A stretch of 64,000 nt of DNA. Source: Apostichopus japonicus (Eukaryota > Echinodermata > Holothuroidea > Aspidochirotida > Stichopodidae). A program made the translations under genes and the position numbers. Below, in pieces: positions 25,513 to 36,900 of this stretch (the stretch's first letter is position 1; each line of letters starts with the position of its first letter). The stretch covers positions 15,911,001-15,975,000 of the forward strand of contig NC_092569.1 in the NCBI RefSeq assembly GCF_037975245.1. Reading direction: 5' to 3'. The notes below the pieces were generated by a model. That model was not told the origin of the DNA. It was given only the letters and a program-made list of their open reading frames with translations, and ran no database searches.

Positions 25513-28500
25513 GTAAGTGTATATTTTAAGATGATAATAAGAGTTATGGGTTCCATTTTCTTTCTATTTTACCAATAACAATATGTTGAGTCTTTTAGAG
25601 TCTCCTGTGGGTTTGTCAGGCTGTCTTGGTTGAGGGGTTTGGGCATACATAAAGTACATCCTGTTTTTATTTTTCTAATGGCTTATTTTGGCAACCTTGT
25701 GAATTTAAAGCAACGTGAGCAAGGCAACTTTCAGCAAATTTCGAGCAAGGGTTCTTCAAGAGTAATTCACTTTTATGAGTACTCGAGCTGCTTGAATATT
25801 AACATAACTACCCCTCCCTACATATATCTCCGTCTAGATTACAGAAAATTGATTGGAAAATATAAACGGGCTTACCTATATTCTATTAACTTCTGCATGT
25901 CTAATTGGAGTTTTCTTGTGATATTATAGTCACATCAGTTGGTATCTAGAAATATGTTGTTTATAGTTCGTAGGGCTATTGATATATGAAAATCCTATGT
26001 CATTTAATGGCTGAGTTCTGAGTGTTTTATCACCCTTTCATCTATACGATATATAAAACCGAGAATACTGTATTATTCTTCACTCTCAGTACAGTCAACA
26101 TGTACAGAAACATATACGAGTACGAGAACTGCTACCAGTAACTTCATTTATGTTTTGATGTTTTTAATATTGGTTATCTATACCATCCATTTTATTTAAA
26201 TTATGCTGATTTACTTCTTTTATAAAGAATTCCATATTTATAACCATTACTTCACACTTCACATAAATCTTAAGCATTTGTTTGTTCCGTTCTTTTCTGT
26301 TCTGCTTCTGTTTTTTTTTTTTTTGCGTTTCGTCTGTTTCGTTTTGTCTTGTCTTATGTTGTCTTGTTTTAATCATAACTTAATTTTGTGGCTGAGTATT
26401 TTTTTTTACTCTTGTACATGTAGCTGTTTCTGAGGTTAGTTTCTTCTTGTTTTCTTATTCATAGAGTTGTGTGATTTTGCTGAGAAATTTCCATGTAAAG
26501 GAAGCCACTGTTTACCTTCACCTTGTAAAGGTAAGTAAAATGTAAACAGAACACAGAATTTTGTCAAATTATTATTTATATATTTTTAAGAAGTTTAACA
26601 TGCCACAAAAATGATGTTTTCCTTGTGCCTGTGAATTAGGTGGTTTTCCAACTTGACGTCTTCTTAACTGGTTTAATTTTTCATTTAAACCAAAAATACT
26701 AATACAAAATACCATTGTTTGAGAGACAGCATTTAATATCGGTGTGTTTGGTTCGTTATAGAAATTGACAGTATTATCTCTTTATGAACTGCGTGCATTA
26801 TTTCAATTCAATTTGAAAATATTCGTTTGAATAAAAAAAAAATCTTTTTTGGGGGGGGATTGCAAATACAATTAATAAGTCTATGAGATATCACCCAATC
26901 AACTTGCTAGTATGATTTTACAATTTTCGCATTATTAACAACATTCTGTCTATGAGGACAGCCATTTTAAACATCCGCTTACATTCATTTTGGTCTGTTA
27001 AAGTAACATCATAACGAAAAGAAGACCACTAGATTTGTAAATTATGATTCAATGATATATTATTTTCTGGTTAGAGTGGAATACGTTATCTATTTAGCTG
27101 TTAATATATTTGTGTTGTTAATGATATTCTTATTTTCCACCATCTAATACCACTTTCTAACGAAACAAGAGATGTCTATGGTCCAAACTGTAGTGCAAAA
27201 TAAATAGAAAGAGGAATTCTATTTCCATGTAATTGAACCTACTTTAAAGCATTAATATATTTATACAACATTGTCCATAAACATCCTTCCTATACTGTTT
27301 TCTAGGTAAGACAATGCAAGAATCAAAGGAACCATCTACTGCAGTCATTACTGAACCACAAGGCACGACTCTAGGTAAGTCCCGTAGCATACCAAGCGCA
27401 CTACTCATATCATGTGATAATAGAATAAATCACATTAATTTTGCATTAATGTGCATTTTGATTTAATTTACATGCTTTCTTGAAAGTCGCAATCAGCTTT
27501 CGGTCGTTAAGTTCATATTAGGATGTTACTACATGGAGAAATGAAACAAACCATAATAATCATGATATTTCAAAGCTAAAACTGCTCTTATCTCCATTCA
27601 GGTTCTTCGATATATACGTGTCCTCCGAACATGATCTATGGAAACTGCACTTGTGAAGCAACATGTGAAGATCCCAAAGGAGAGTTTGCTTGTAACAGTA
27701 CCTGTTTAGGTAGCACGGGCTGTATCTGCAAAGCTGGATTAATGCTGAATGGAAGTGACTGTATCAGTGCGAGTAAATGCAGCTGTTTCGTTACAGAGGC
27801 CAACTTGGTTATATCGGTGAGTTTTTGTGACATCTATTTAAATTTCAGATGACATTTCTAAAGGATATTTGATCACAGAATTAAATTTTATCTGACAACA
27901 ATTTTGTTCTTCTAACCTAAAATTTTACATTTGATCTGTTTTAGAATGGAAAAACATACGTTAACGATAACTGCACCCAGAAGTGTTCCTGTACCAATAA
28001 CCGACTGATCTGTGAAGACGAGTACAACTGTAGTACCAATGCTGTGTGTGATGTCAAGAATGAAGTACGACAGTGTTATTGTAATGAGGGATACGAAGGT
28101 GATGGTGAAACTTGTGTATCCTTGCCGTATAGAGACTGCCAGGATGTTTATGACGCTGACCATAGGCAAGATGGCGTTCATACAATCAAGCCTACTGGAT
28201 GGCCTGGTTTACCATTCAACGTATCTTGCAAAATGGAAAACGGTGGAGGATGGACCGTAAGTCTTGATTGAAACAATATGAATATTTCAAGTATGTTTCT
28301 GTGAGTTTTGTTGATTAAGTCTATTGTAGACGGTATTGCAAGTCCGAGTTCCTGTTTTCGGTTTGGTTTCACTTTATAATTCCTTCCCAAGTATTGAGTG
28401 TATCAAAATTACTTTAGTAGAAGCAAAGTGTGATAATCCTAAAAATAGCCCACCCCCTAAAGAAAACAAAAACAAAGAAAAATCCTACATTTGTCTTACT

Positions 28501-30514
28501 GAAATAGTATTCTATAAATATATATTCGTGCGGTGTTTCTTAAATTAAGTTTTTCTGTTAGCATGCTTCACGACTCTCATCATTATCTTTCTTTTATTAT
28601 ATTTACTCGCTATCTTTTCAGGTGTTTCAACGTCGTACTGATGGTTCTACGAGTTTTTATCAAAACTGGACTGCGTACAAAGAAGGGTTTGGTGACAGCA
28701 GGAACTTATGGCTAGGAAATGAAAAGCTTCATTACTTGACGAACCAGAGAAACTACAAGCTTCGCTTTGACATCACTACTTCTAGTGGATCGGCTAAATA
28801 TGCTGAGTATACAAAATTTCAAGTCGAGTCTGAGAGCAGCAACTACACAATGAATAAACTGGGCACTCGCAGCGGAAATACAGGTTTGTTGCATGTTTGA
28901 TATTTGCGCCTTGCCTTAGATAATAGGTCAAGGTATAGTTACTAGTATGATGACAATAAACTTCATGAGAAAATGTTCGTCACGGTTTCAACACATCTTG
29001 ATTTTAAATATAACCTACAAAATCTGCTTTAAGTACACTGGATCAGAAACCCTTAAACAGAGGGTTGGGTGTAACACCCCCAACCCCTCCCCCTTCCTTT
29101 CACAATTCACGCACACAGTTTCGAAGGTTGTATATACGAGATCATTATCAAGTCTTTAATGCATTTCTGGGTATGTGTTTGAAAACTGTCACGCATTAAT
29201 TAAAACAAAATACAGATAGAAACAGACAAAAAAGTGAAGAAATAATACCACGAATATTCATCCATCTTAATTAGTTGCAATTGATGTGAAGAACCATCCT
29301 AACATTCGCCAGTTTTGGTGTTGTAATATTGGAATAGGAAAGAAGGTTTTTTCTCGAACGATATTTGAGCCAGTGATCTTAACCATTTGCAAACAATTCT
29401 CGTCCCATCTGGATTCGTTACTTTAAAGAAACAGTAATGTGTTAGATAGTTACCGTATCATCGTATCAATTGGATACCGGTGGTATCATTTACAAAATAT
29501 TGAACTAGTCTGAATAGCCGATGAAAGAGAATGTATGCTGTTTGAGAAAGCATCAGTCTAAGAAAGGGACACATCATGGAAAAGAAATACGACCATATAT
29601 CTTCACAGAACCATTAACAGAGAATAAATATTGAGGGTTTCCAGTGGACACATACTACTAACAGAATAATGTTCTTACAAGATCTGCGAAACAATTACAC
29701 CAAGAAGAGTCACACACCATCTTTGAAGACAAAGAGACATAGATAAAATTACAATGTGAAAATAATAACTAAAATATAGTTAATGAAACGCCCAGTGGTT
29801 AGTTTCCCTGTAAAACCAAGTACAATATTTACTAATTTAATCATAATATTGAATATCATCAGACAATAATTTCTTGTAGACAAGCTTAATTTGTATGTTA
29901 CTATTCATCAGTTAATTTTAATCCAGATCACCTCCATTAGTAAGAAAACCTAATTAAAATAAAGCACTATAAAGAATAAATCAGCACATGAAATATAAAA
30001 TGATTACGGAATTATTACATTAACAATGAATTCTGAATCTCTCTAAATAAAATCACCCCCCCCCCCACCCACAACCCTTCCTTTTCCAGTATACTGGAAA
30101 ATTCATTTAATGTCCTAACAAAAATTTGCAATATATCAGGATACTAACGCTAATGTTTAATGACTAAGTATTAACCACTGAAGGTTCTTGCTGTTTTGCT
30201 TCGCAGGTAAAAAATTGTCTATTGGCAGAGGAAAACAATTCAGCACGCATGACCGAGACAATGACCAATGTGGTAATATCAATTGTGCAGAGAAGTACAG
30301 AAGCGGCTGGTGGCACTCGAATGTTTGGTGCAATTTTTGTGATAGTATTGACTCTTGCTATTTTGTCCAGGACGTCAATGGCTGCAAGTTTGCTTGTACG
30401 ACCGAAAACCTCAATGGTGTCTACAATGGAGGAAATGGGGAAATGATCTTCTCTGATTATTTTAAGAACTGCAATGTCCAATATGTTGAGATGAAAATTC
30501 GACCATCCTCTTGA
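25443..30514 (+). CDS. FReD gene A: secreted TIL/EGF-like/fibrinogen-related protein (433 aa)
   Basis: Seven exons (25443-25512, 26465-26530, 27306-27374, 27602-27816, 27945-28256, 28622-28883, 30207-30514) have GT/AG borders and compatible phases, joining to a 433-residue frame. Residues 1-23 are a signal peptide (core FHLALILIDM). A small Cys-rich segment (24-45) and a Ser/Thr linker (46-68) follow. Residues 73-135 form a TIL-like Cys-rich module, 141-200 a Cys-rich/EGF-like module (CYCNEGYEGDGETC), and 204-433 a fibrinogen C-terminal domain ending VEMKIRP. The Ca-site motif is STHDRDNDQC. FReD proteins are secreted lectins or adhesion molecules, often innate recognition factors in invertebrates. 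An insertion of about 24 residues with four extra Cys lies before NLNGVYNGG. Domain call is firm; the ligand is unknown. Confidence 0.88.
26465..26530 (+). CDS. FReD A exon 2 (short Cys-rich segment)
   Basis: Acceptor TTATTCATAG, donor TGTAAAG|GTAAGT; 66 nt, phase 1-1. Encodes LCDFAEKFPCKGSHCLPSPC, four Cys in about 20 residues, resembling half an EGF-like module. It can be skipped without breaking frame. Confidence 0.7.
27306..27374 (+). CDS. FReD A exon 3 (Ser/Thr linker)
   Basis: Acceptor TGTTTTCTAG, donor CTCTAG|GTAAGT; 69 nt, phase 1-1. Encodes a Cys-free Ser/Thr/Glu linker containing ESKEPSTAVITEPQGTT. Its length, phase and composition match the repeated stalk exons of gene B, so it may be the single-copy counterpart of that array. 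Confidence 0.7.
   Translation, partial: VRQCKNQRNHLLQSLLNHKARL
27602..27816 (+). CDS. FReD A exon 4 (TIL-like module)
   Basis: Acceptor CTCCATTCAG, donor ATATCG|GTGAGT; phase 1 to 0. Cysteines follow a trypsin-inhibitor-like pattern: CPPNMIYGNCTCEATC, then CLGSTGCICKAGLMLNG and CISASKCSC. TIL modules occur both as inhibitors and as structural units of mucin/zonadhesin-like proteins; inhibition is not implied here. Confidence 0.8.
27945..28256 (+). CDS. FReD A exon 5 (EGF-like module and FReD start)
   Basis: Acceptor GATCTGTTTTAG, donor TGGACC|GTAAGT; 312 nt, phase 0-0. Encodes a Cys-rich segment (NDNCTQKCSC), an EGF-like unit (CSTNAVC ... CYCNEGYEGDGETC), and the FReD start (DCQDVYDAD ... 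GWPGLPFNVSCKM, then NGGGWT). Confidence 0.85.
28622..28883 (+). CDS. FReD A exon 6 (FReD core)
   Basis: Acceptor TATCTTTTCAG, donor AATACAG|GTTTGT; 262 nt, phase 0 to 1. Encodes VFQRRTDGSTSFYQNW, GFGDSRNLWLGNEKLHYLT and LRFDITTSSGSAKYAEYTKF, the canonical central FReD blocks. Confidence 0.9.
28884..30206 (+). other. FReD A last intron
   Basis: 1.3 kb intron between FReD exons. I see no element or gene in it apart from C-rich runs near 29078-29100 and 30054-30066. Confidence 0.6.
30207..30514 (+). CDS. FReD A exon 7 (Ca site, pocket, stop)
   Basis: Acceptor TTGCTTCGCAG; phase 1 entry; TGA at 30512-30514. Encodes FSTHDRDNDQCGNINCAEKY, SGWWHSNVWC, an inserted Cys-rich stretch (NFCDSIDSCYFVQDVNGCKF, then AC), and NLNGVYNGG to VEMKIRPSS. 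Confidence 0.9.
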
Positions 30515-30804
30515 GTTGATGAACAAGATTATTGTGAAACTGAGCATTTTACGAAACATTTTACGATATAATTCAGAATTTAATTAAGTCTGACCAAACG
30601 GAGCGTGGTTGGAATATACTTTATGGATAACAACATAAGAAAACATTAAACCTTAAGACTGAAACATTCACTAGAAAGTTGATTGTTCGAAATGGAATGA
30701 AAACTGAAAAAATCGGATCAAAGACAAATATAACATTCATTGCTCTACTGGTGAGTCATTCATCACTGCAAATAATTACGAGACATTAGCATTACTTAAA
30801 ATAC

Positions 30805-30810
30805 AATAAA
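30805..30810 (+). terminator. Polyadenylation signal of FReD A
   Basis: AATAAA (overlapping a second, AATAAATAAAG) about 290 bp after the stop codon, on the coding strand. Confidence 0.5.
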
Positions 30811-31211
30811 TAAAGTAATACGAAATAAAAAAACGTTTCGAGTTTTTATTTAAATTGTAAAAGTTTGTTAAAAGGGAACCAGAGGCATTAGTCGTTCACA
30901 TTATACACACCGAAATTCATAAATAGTGATTAGCATAACATTACGTGTAGAACTTATACTATTGACATAATGTGTAGTCTGAATGTGTCACAGAACTCAC
31001 CTTTTCCCGCATATTTGATAAACCAGAACCAACCCCCCCCCCACCCCTGTACATGATTTAATGAATTAAAAATTTAACTTAAAATTTGAAACATTACTCG
31101 ACAACGTCTTAAACAGAATAAAGAGGAAAGTGTCTGAATTAAAGGAATGGAACTGTTGTGTTTCTATATCAAAATTCATTCGAAATGCAGTTTACCAAGT
31201 AAACATGTCTG

Positions 31212-31303
<92 letters not shown>

Positions 31304-31462
31304 CTCCATATCTCCCTCCCCCCCCCTTCCCTCGATCGGTAAAGACGAATATTTCGTTCTATATCAATACCAGCGTAAATAATAGTGAACATATTTGTAC
31401 CAATATAATAACAAATATAATTACCAATCAAAATATAAATTAAATTCAACCAATACTGAGGC

Positions 31463-31507
<45 letters not shown>

Positions 31508-33640
31508 CCTAATACCTCTATCTCCCTGTATAAAATGAATGATCAGCAAGTGTTATTACAGATATATATCAAATCAATAAGAATAAGCACACCAGAGAAG
31601 TTCTTTTTCACGACCGGTTTCGTCTTTTTGGCTCTTATCAGGCGAAGGCTGGAATCGAACATCGGGTATCGTGTGACAGACCATACCATTCGATGGGATA
31701 CTACTGGCTATGAAGGCGTGATTTAATGGCTTTGTATAACTGCCAATGAGAGAGTATAACGCAAGTGTTTTATGATGTATATGTCCAACTGAAGGCATCA
31801 TTGAAGACTTTTATGACACCACAAATCTGACATTGAACCTACTTTTCAAAAATCGATATTTTTACTTTATCTCAATTGTGTGCAATTGACGGTACCAGGC
31901 GAAGCGTCTGTCTTACAAGTTGTCAACAGATGTGAGAAAAGTCACCGCACTATTATATTCTTTAATAAATAAATAAATATATGAGCTTACATTATTCAAA
32001 ATTGAACCTTTCATTTTTGTTTGTATCAAATGGCGCTTCGTTCAGAGCAAACACGTATTTAATAATCGTTTCATTATTGTCTGAACACAATGGAGAAGTA
32101 AATTTGATATACATCTTACAGCCTATGTATGCATAATTTTTCTTGATATATTTTTTTTATATGATTAATATTTTTGCTATATATATCAAACGATGAGCTA
32201 AGTCAACTTCAATTTCCTGAAATAGCGGGTGAATTTACATCATATTGCATTAGGCACGAGTGACAAGGGCTGGAAAACCTTGCGAACCGTCCGAACCAGG
32301 TTCGCGGGAAATCCGCGACGCTCGCGGGAAATCCAGCCCTGCTGGCGAAAAAAAAAATCGGAAAAAAAAAATAGAAAAAAACGGGACGAAAAACTAAAAA
32401 AAGACACAAAGGACAAATAAGTACATCTATAAAAAAAAAATAAAAAAAAAAGTAAAATTTCACAAGAAAAGTTTCAGAAACAAAAGGAAAATGTTCAGAG
32501 AGCGTGCTCGCAATTTTAGTCACAATACCAACGAGTAATGATGTGTCCCTAACCCACTTACAATGGCTATTTCGAAAGCTTCAGGGTATACGTGTCACAC
32601 GGAAACCCACGGCCTAGCGCGGGAAGGTTGCTGTAATAAATCAGCCTCGCGGGAAATGTTTTGAACAATATTGCCATTCCACGTTCTTTTATATTTGTAT
32701 TGTATGTTGGTTAGTAAACGTTTTCTTTCGTATGAATTTGACTTCAGTTCAGTGTTCCCACTAAGGTGCGGGATTCCCTTCAACTGACTCAGTAATCCCG
32801 CAAAGAAAACATTTGTCTGCTGGAAATCCCCGCATCGTTTTTTGCATTCGCGATGAGGTTATACTCAATGTACAACTTATTCACTTGACCGCATAGAGAA
32901 AAAAACTGAAAATCAATTGTGTACCAATTGTGTAAGGAAAGGTGGTAGGCTACACCTTTCAAATTTTACGAAAGATCGAGCAAAGCACTTTCGAAAAATT
33001 AACGCCAAACTTGCATATCGTACTAAATGCAACTAATGTCATGTAAACAAGGCTCTAGTGCATCCATTTATGAATATACCATCAAAAATTATCATCTCAG
33101 CCTGAATGATTTATTTAATAGGCACCACATCTGGTGTTAAGCGGGGGGGGGGGGGGAAAGAAAGTATTTTCTAGCATTTCCAAAAGTACCGAAAAAATAA
33201 TATCATACCATAGTTAAGTGTATAGCAAATAGCCTAACCACCTCGGCGGTTATGACGGATCTCACGTAACTACAAAATCACAACTAATTGTATTTTGCGG
33301 AGTTTACCTTTTCTACAAGAACATGGAAACAATATTTAGCATTGAGTTAATCATGCCAAGTGGCCTTAAACATGTGATTACAAGGGTAACTTTCATAAAG
33401 ATGGCCATAGCAAGGGGCCTTGATATCGTGCTATGCGTGTATGGTATGCATACATAATTCATTATGATTCGTCTTTATTTGGGAGTGGACTCTCACTGTC
33501 CATCTAAAATTATCATCTCAGCCTGAATGATTTATTTAATAGGCACCACCGGCTGGTCTGTACTCTGGTGCTCCAGATATTTGTCCTAACTTTTTTCATT
33601 AATTATGAAAAATTCCAGACATGAGATCTCAAAGCTGTCT
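30811..33640. other. Intergenic DNA with microsatellites and GC-rich repeat fragments
   Basis: No gene is recognised. It includes (TA)n(TG)n(TA)n at 31211-31301, (TA)n at 31467-31502, a run of CGCGGGAAAT-containing fragments at about 32262-32830 that look like remnants of a GC-rich DNA transposon, a G12 run near 33142, and a ~50 bp direct repeat (33082-33131 and 33500-33550, sharing ATTATCATCTCAGCCTGAAT). Confidence 0.5.
31211..31301. repeat. Compound (TA)n(TG)n(TA)n microsatellite
   Basis: A TA tract interrupted by about nine TG units and followed by a longer TA tract. Confidence 0.95.
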
Positions 33641-33795
33641 ACATGTGACTCAGAATACTCGGGAAAGGCCGTTTCCGGCCATCTGGGGGGTTTCCAAAAC
33701 CCAAAATTTTCTTGTACGCTCCGCGCCAACTGATGGTGGCGCTCCGCTTAGATAGTCCTGCCGGCACTCAATCCACCCTGGGCAGAACCCTGTAA
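33641..33795 (-). mobile_element. Fragment of a hAT-like element
   Basis: Read on the minus strand, ACTATCTAAGCGGAGCGCCA then CAGTTGGCGCGGAGCGTACA matches the start of the element at 49533-50726 (49611-49655), followed in both by a GAAAATTTTG-like segment and CCCCCAGAT. Boundaries are not resolved. Confidence 0.6.
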
Positions 33796-33976
33796 TACTA
33801 ATATTAATAATAATACTAATACTAATACTAATAATGATAATAATACTAATACTTATACTTATACTAATACTAATACTAATGATAATACTATTACTAATAC
33901 TAATAATAATAATAATACTAAGACTTATACTAATACTAACATTAATACTACTACTACTACTAATAATAATAATAAT
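33796..33976. repeat. Imperfect (TAA/TAC) trinucleotide tract
   Basis: A 180 bp tract of ACTAAT, AATAAT and ACTACT units with scattered substitutions. Confidence 0.9.
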
Positions 33977-36900
33977 ATAATGAGATTATGTCGGAAATAC
34001 TTTTATTCCTTTACCACACAGTTGCTAATTATTGTCTTCATTTGGCTATTTCGATTTAATTTTAAAACAAGCAAAACTTATACATCTCGAAAAAGAGTGT
34101 CATATTTTATGCAAAAGCGGTTTATGAAACAGAAGTATTAACTGATCTATAGCAATCTTGACCTACCGATCACATTTAACATTTGTTAAACTACTGTAAT
34201 ATTACTTCTTTTGCGGGCAAACCTTAACCCGAATGTCGTGATATTCCTACGAACAAAGGTCTTGGGTAAAACAATATTTTGCCCAACTTTTTACGAGTGT
34301 GCGTTGAGTTTAAGCTGCCGATAAGAATCTTATCCGTGCCTGAATTTTGATGGTCAGCTTTAGGGACAAGTAAAGCGCACACATTTCATCAGACATGCCG
34401 AGCAATTCAAGGAACTGCTGCCTCAGTAAATACACTTGGACTTGGAAACAAGAAGCATGGCAGGAACTACCACATGTAATGACTTTTTTGCCTTGTAACT
34501 TCAAACGTGGATAGAACAATACGTTAAGTATGTAATCCCTAACCCCCTCCACCTCCCCCCCCCCTCTCCGACAAGCACACATACTTAAGCAACTCCCGTA
34601 AATATTTTCGATGTGAGCAAAAGTAACATTTCTAGATATATACCTGGAGCCGAAAATGGGCATTCATGGTGTTCGTGGAGCTTTTATGGGATAATCATAT
34701 CTTTATTTAGAGCTTACACTGCTTCAGTCATTGTTGTAAAGACACAAAGAAGGACAAATTCGACGACCCAAACGTAGATGGGAATACGAAGGTTATAAAA
34801 AAAAAATAGGTAATCAGGATTTTCTTTTTGTTAGCGAGTTTTCAAGGAAAGAGATTTCAAGCTAAGTAATTTGTCACTCTGTTACGTATAGGAAACGTGA
34901 AGAACTTGTATGTGTACAGCTTATGTAACGAACATCATATTATGTGTCAGAGAGGTTCTAGCTGGGCCTATGAAGTGACAATAAAGAGCTCACTATTTCT
35001 GAGCCTTTGTTTGTCATGTATCCAGTGTGTAATCTAATGATTGAATTTGTCGTAAATATGTTATGAAATCAGTTACGTTCACTTATCATAACAATGTATT
35101 ACATGAAGTACAACATCCTCCTTTAAATTTAGATTGCATCTATATTCACAATTCATTAGAGAACTGCAAACGCACAACTGTGTGGGAAAAATCTAGCCAC
35201 TTGTGTAAGTTTAAAAGTTAACAATTTTGCTCTAATAAGTTTTGATTGAGGATTTTGGGCCAAAAATGTTATATTTGACTCAAGTTGATAATTCCCCAAA
35301 TCCTAATATTGGAGTTTCATTATATATTTTTATTATTTAATATTTAAATAGAAACATGGCTGTTTATTCCGGACGATGTCTGATGGCTGATATATTCTCT
35401 CAACAGCTACGTTTGCAAGGATAAGTTTTGATAACGAAGTTATTTGTGTCTCTGTTTCATTTTCTTCTTTTTTTTCTGTCAAAAACGTCAGTTTTGAGTC
35501 AATGTGTTATACCATACGAAATATTACACGTGCTAAGTATTATTATATCGTTACATGACTTCAGATCAGGCATAAATATTTTACAAAAATTTCATTTAAC
35601 AAAGTACGTTACTTCATCTTTACACTGTAACTACAAAACGTTGTTTTAATAATCCAAGCATTATAAAAAATCTACATTACAGAAGAAAAATAGATAAAAA
35701 ACTCGTTTAAATTGAATCTAAGTGTTGTTAATGTGAGTTAGAATCAATCGCGACTTACAAAACCAAAAAGTATTACTTTAACATCAATCCATCACAGCAG
35801 CATGAATAAGGAAATATATAACATTAATTGAAGATACTTTTCAGGCTAACAATAAACTTACTTTTGGTCACTGCGCCCTTTAAACATCTTTTCATTACAA
35901 TTTTTACACAAACATGTCACTATTTAGTTTGTTGAGAAATTATCTATTGAATATATATCAGGTAATCCTCTGTCACCTATTTCCTTTTCACTGGATGTTT
36001 ATTAACTTTTGTTTCTTTTGCTCTTTATCTGCTTAAAAAAGTGGTTATTTGACATGAAATTGTATAAATTCATTAGAGGTCGGACAATGGAATTATGATT
36101 TTCGTTCAAAGAGTGTGTGTGAGTGTGAGGGCATGGGGTAGGAGTATCATGCAACGTGCCTAACCTATCAAAATAAAATGTTAAGAATCAATATAAAAAG
36201 AACTGGGAAGCCTGCAATTTGAATGTCGTATACCTCACTAGAGAAATTGTAGTCTATCAAACTGCGTATTTTTTTTTGGGGGGGGGTATGTTTGATTTTT
36301 GTTACAAGATTAATTGATTTCCTAATTATTGCAAATAGGCCTACTAATGTACATCAATGAATAGAATGGTTTAGTTTACAAATTGCTCATTTACTATAGA
36401 ACCACGGTATTTAAAGTAAGTTGGTTCTAGAATTGTTGTCAATTGCGTCAAAGTTATCAGATAAAGAAAATGAGTATGAAAACATCAAGGAACAACTACA
36501 TAGAAAGACGTAGTGAACTTTTAATACGTTGATTTTATAGTTTTGAAACTTTATTGTACGAGCTTTTACTTCCATTGGAAATAGTAATGCAAAGTTTTAA
36601 TATGATTGGATGCCCATAAGATAATAGGAGGAATATTTTACAACTGAGATTAAAAAGAAGAAAACATTATCAAAAATTGAAAGCCGGAGATTCTCCTCTA
36701 TAGTATTTGATGGTTACCGTGACTGGTACAAGTTGGGTCAACAAGTAAAATGTAAAGTATTTAAATAATTTGGGTGATTAAAAATGCATTTTATGGATAT
36801 TTTGAAAAGCCATACAGAGAAATTTTAGGATGGAAAGTAAAAAGAAAACATAAATAGAAATCAAGTAAACAAGTCACATCAAGTATTTATTTGTTTTCTT

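Noticed and set aside
32262-32830. A bounded DNA transposon with CGCGGGAAAT repeats
   Set aside because: GC-rich repeated motifs are present but no matching inverted ends or target duplication could be established, so it is only mentioned as repeat fragments.
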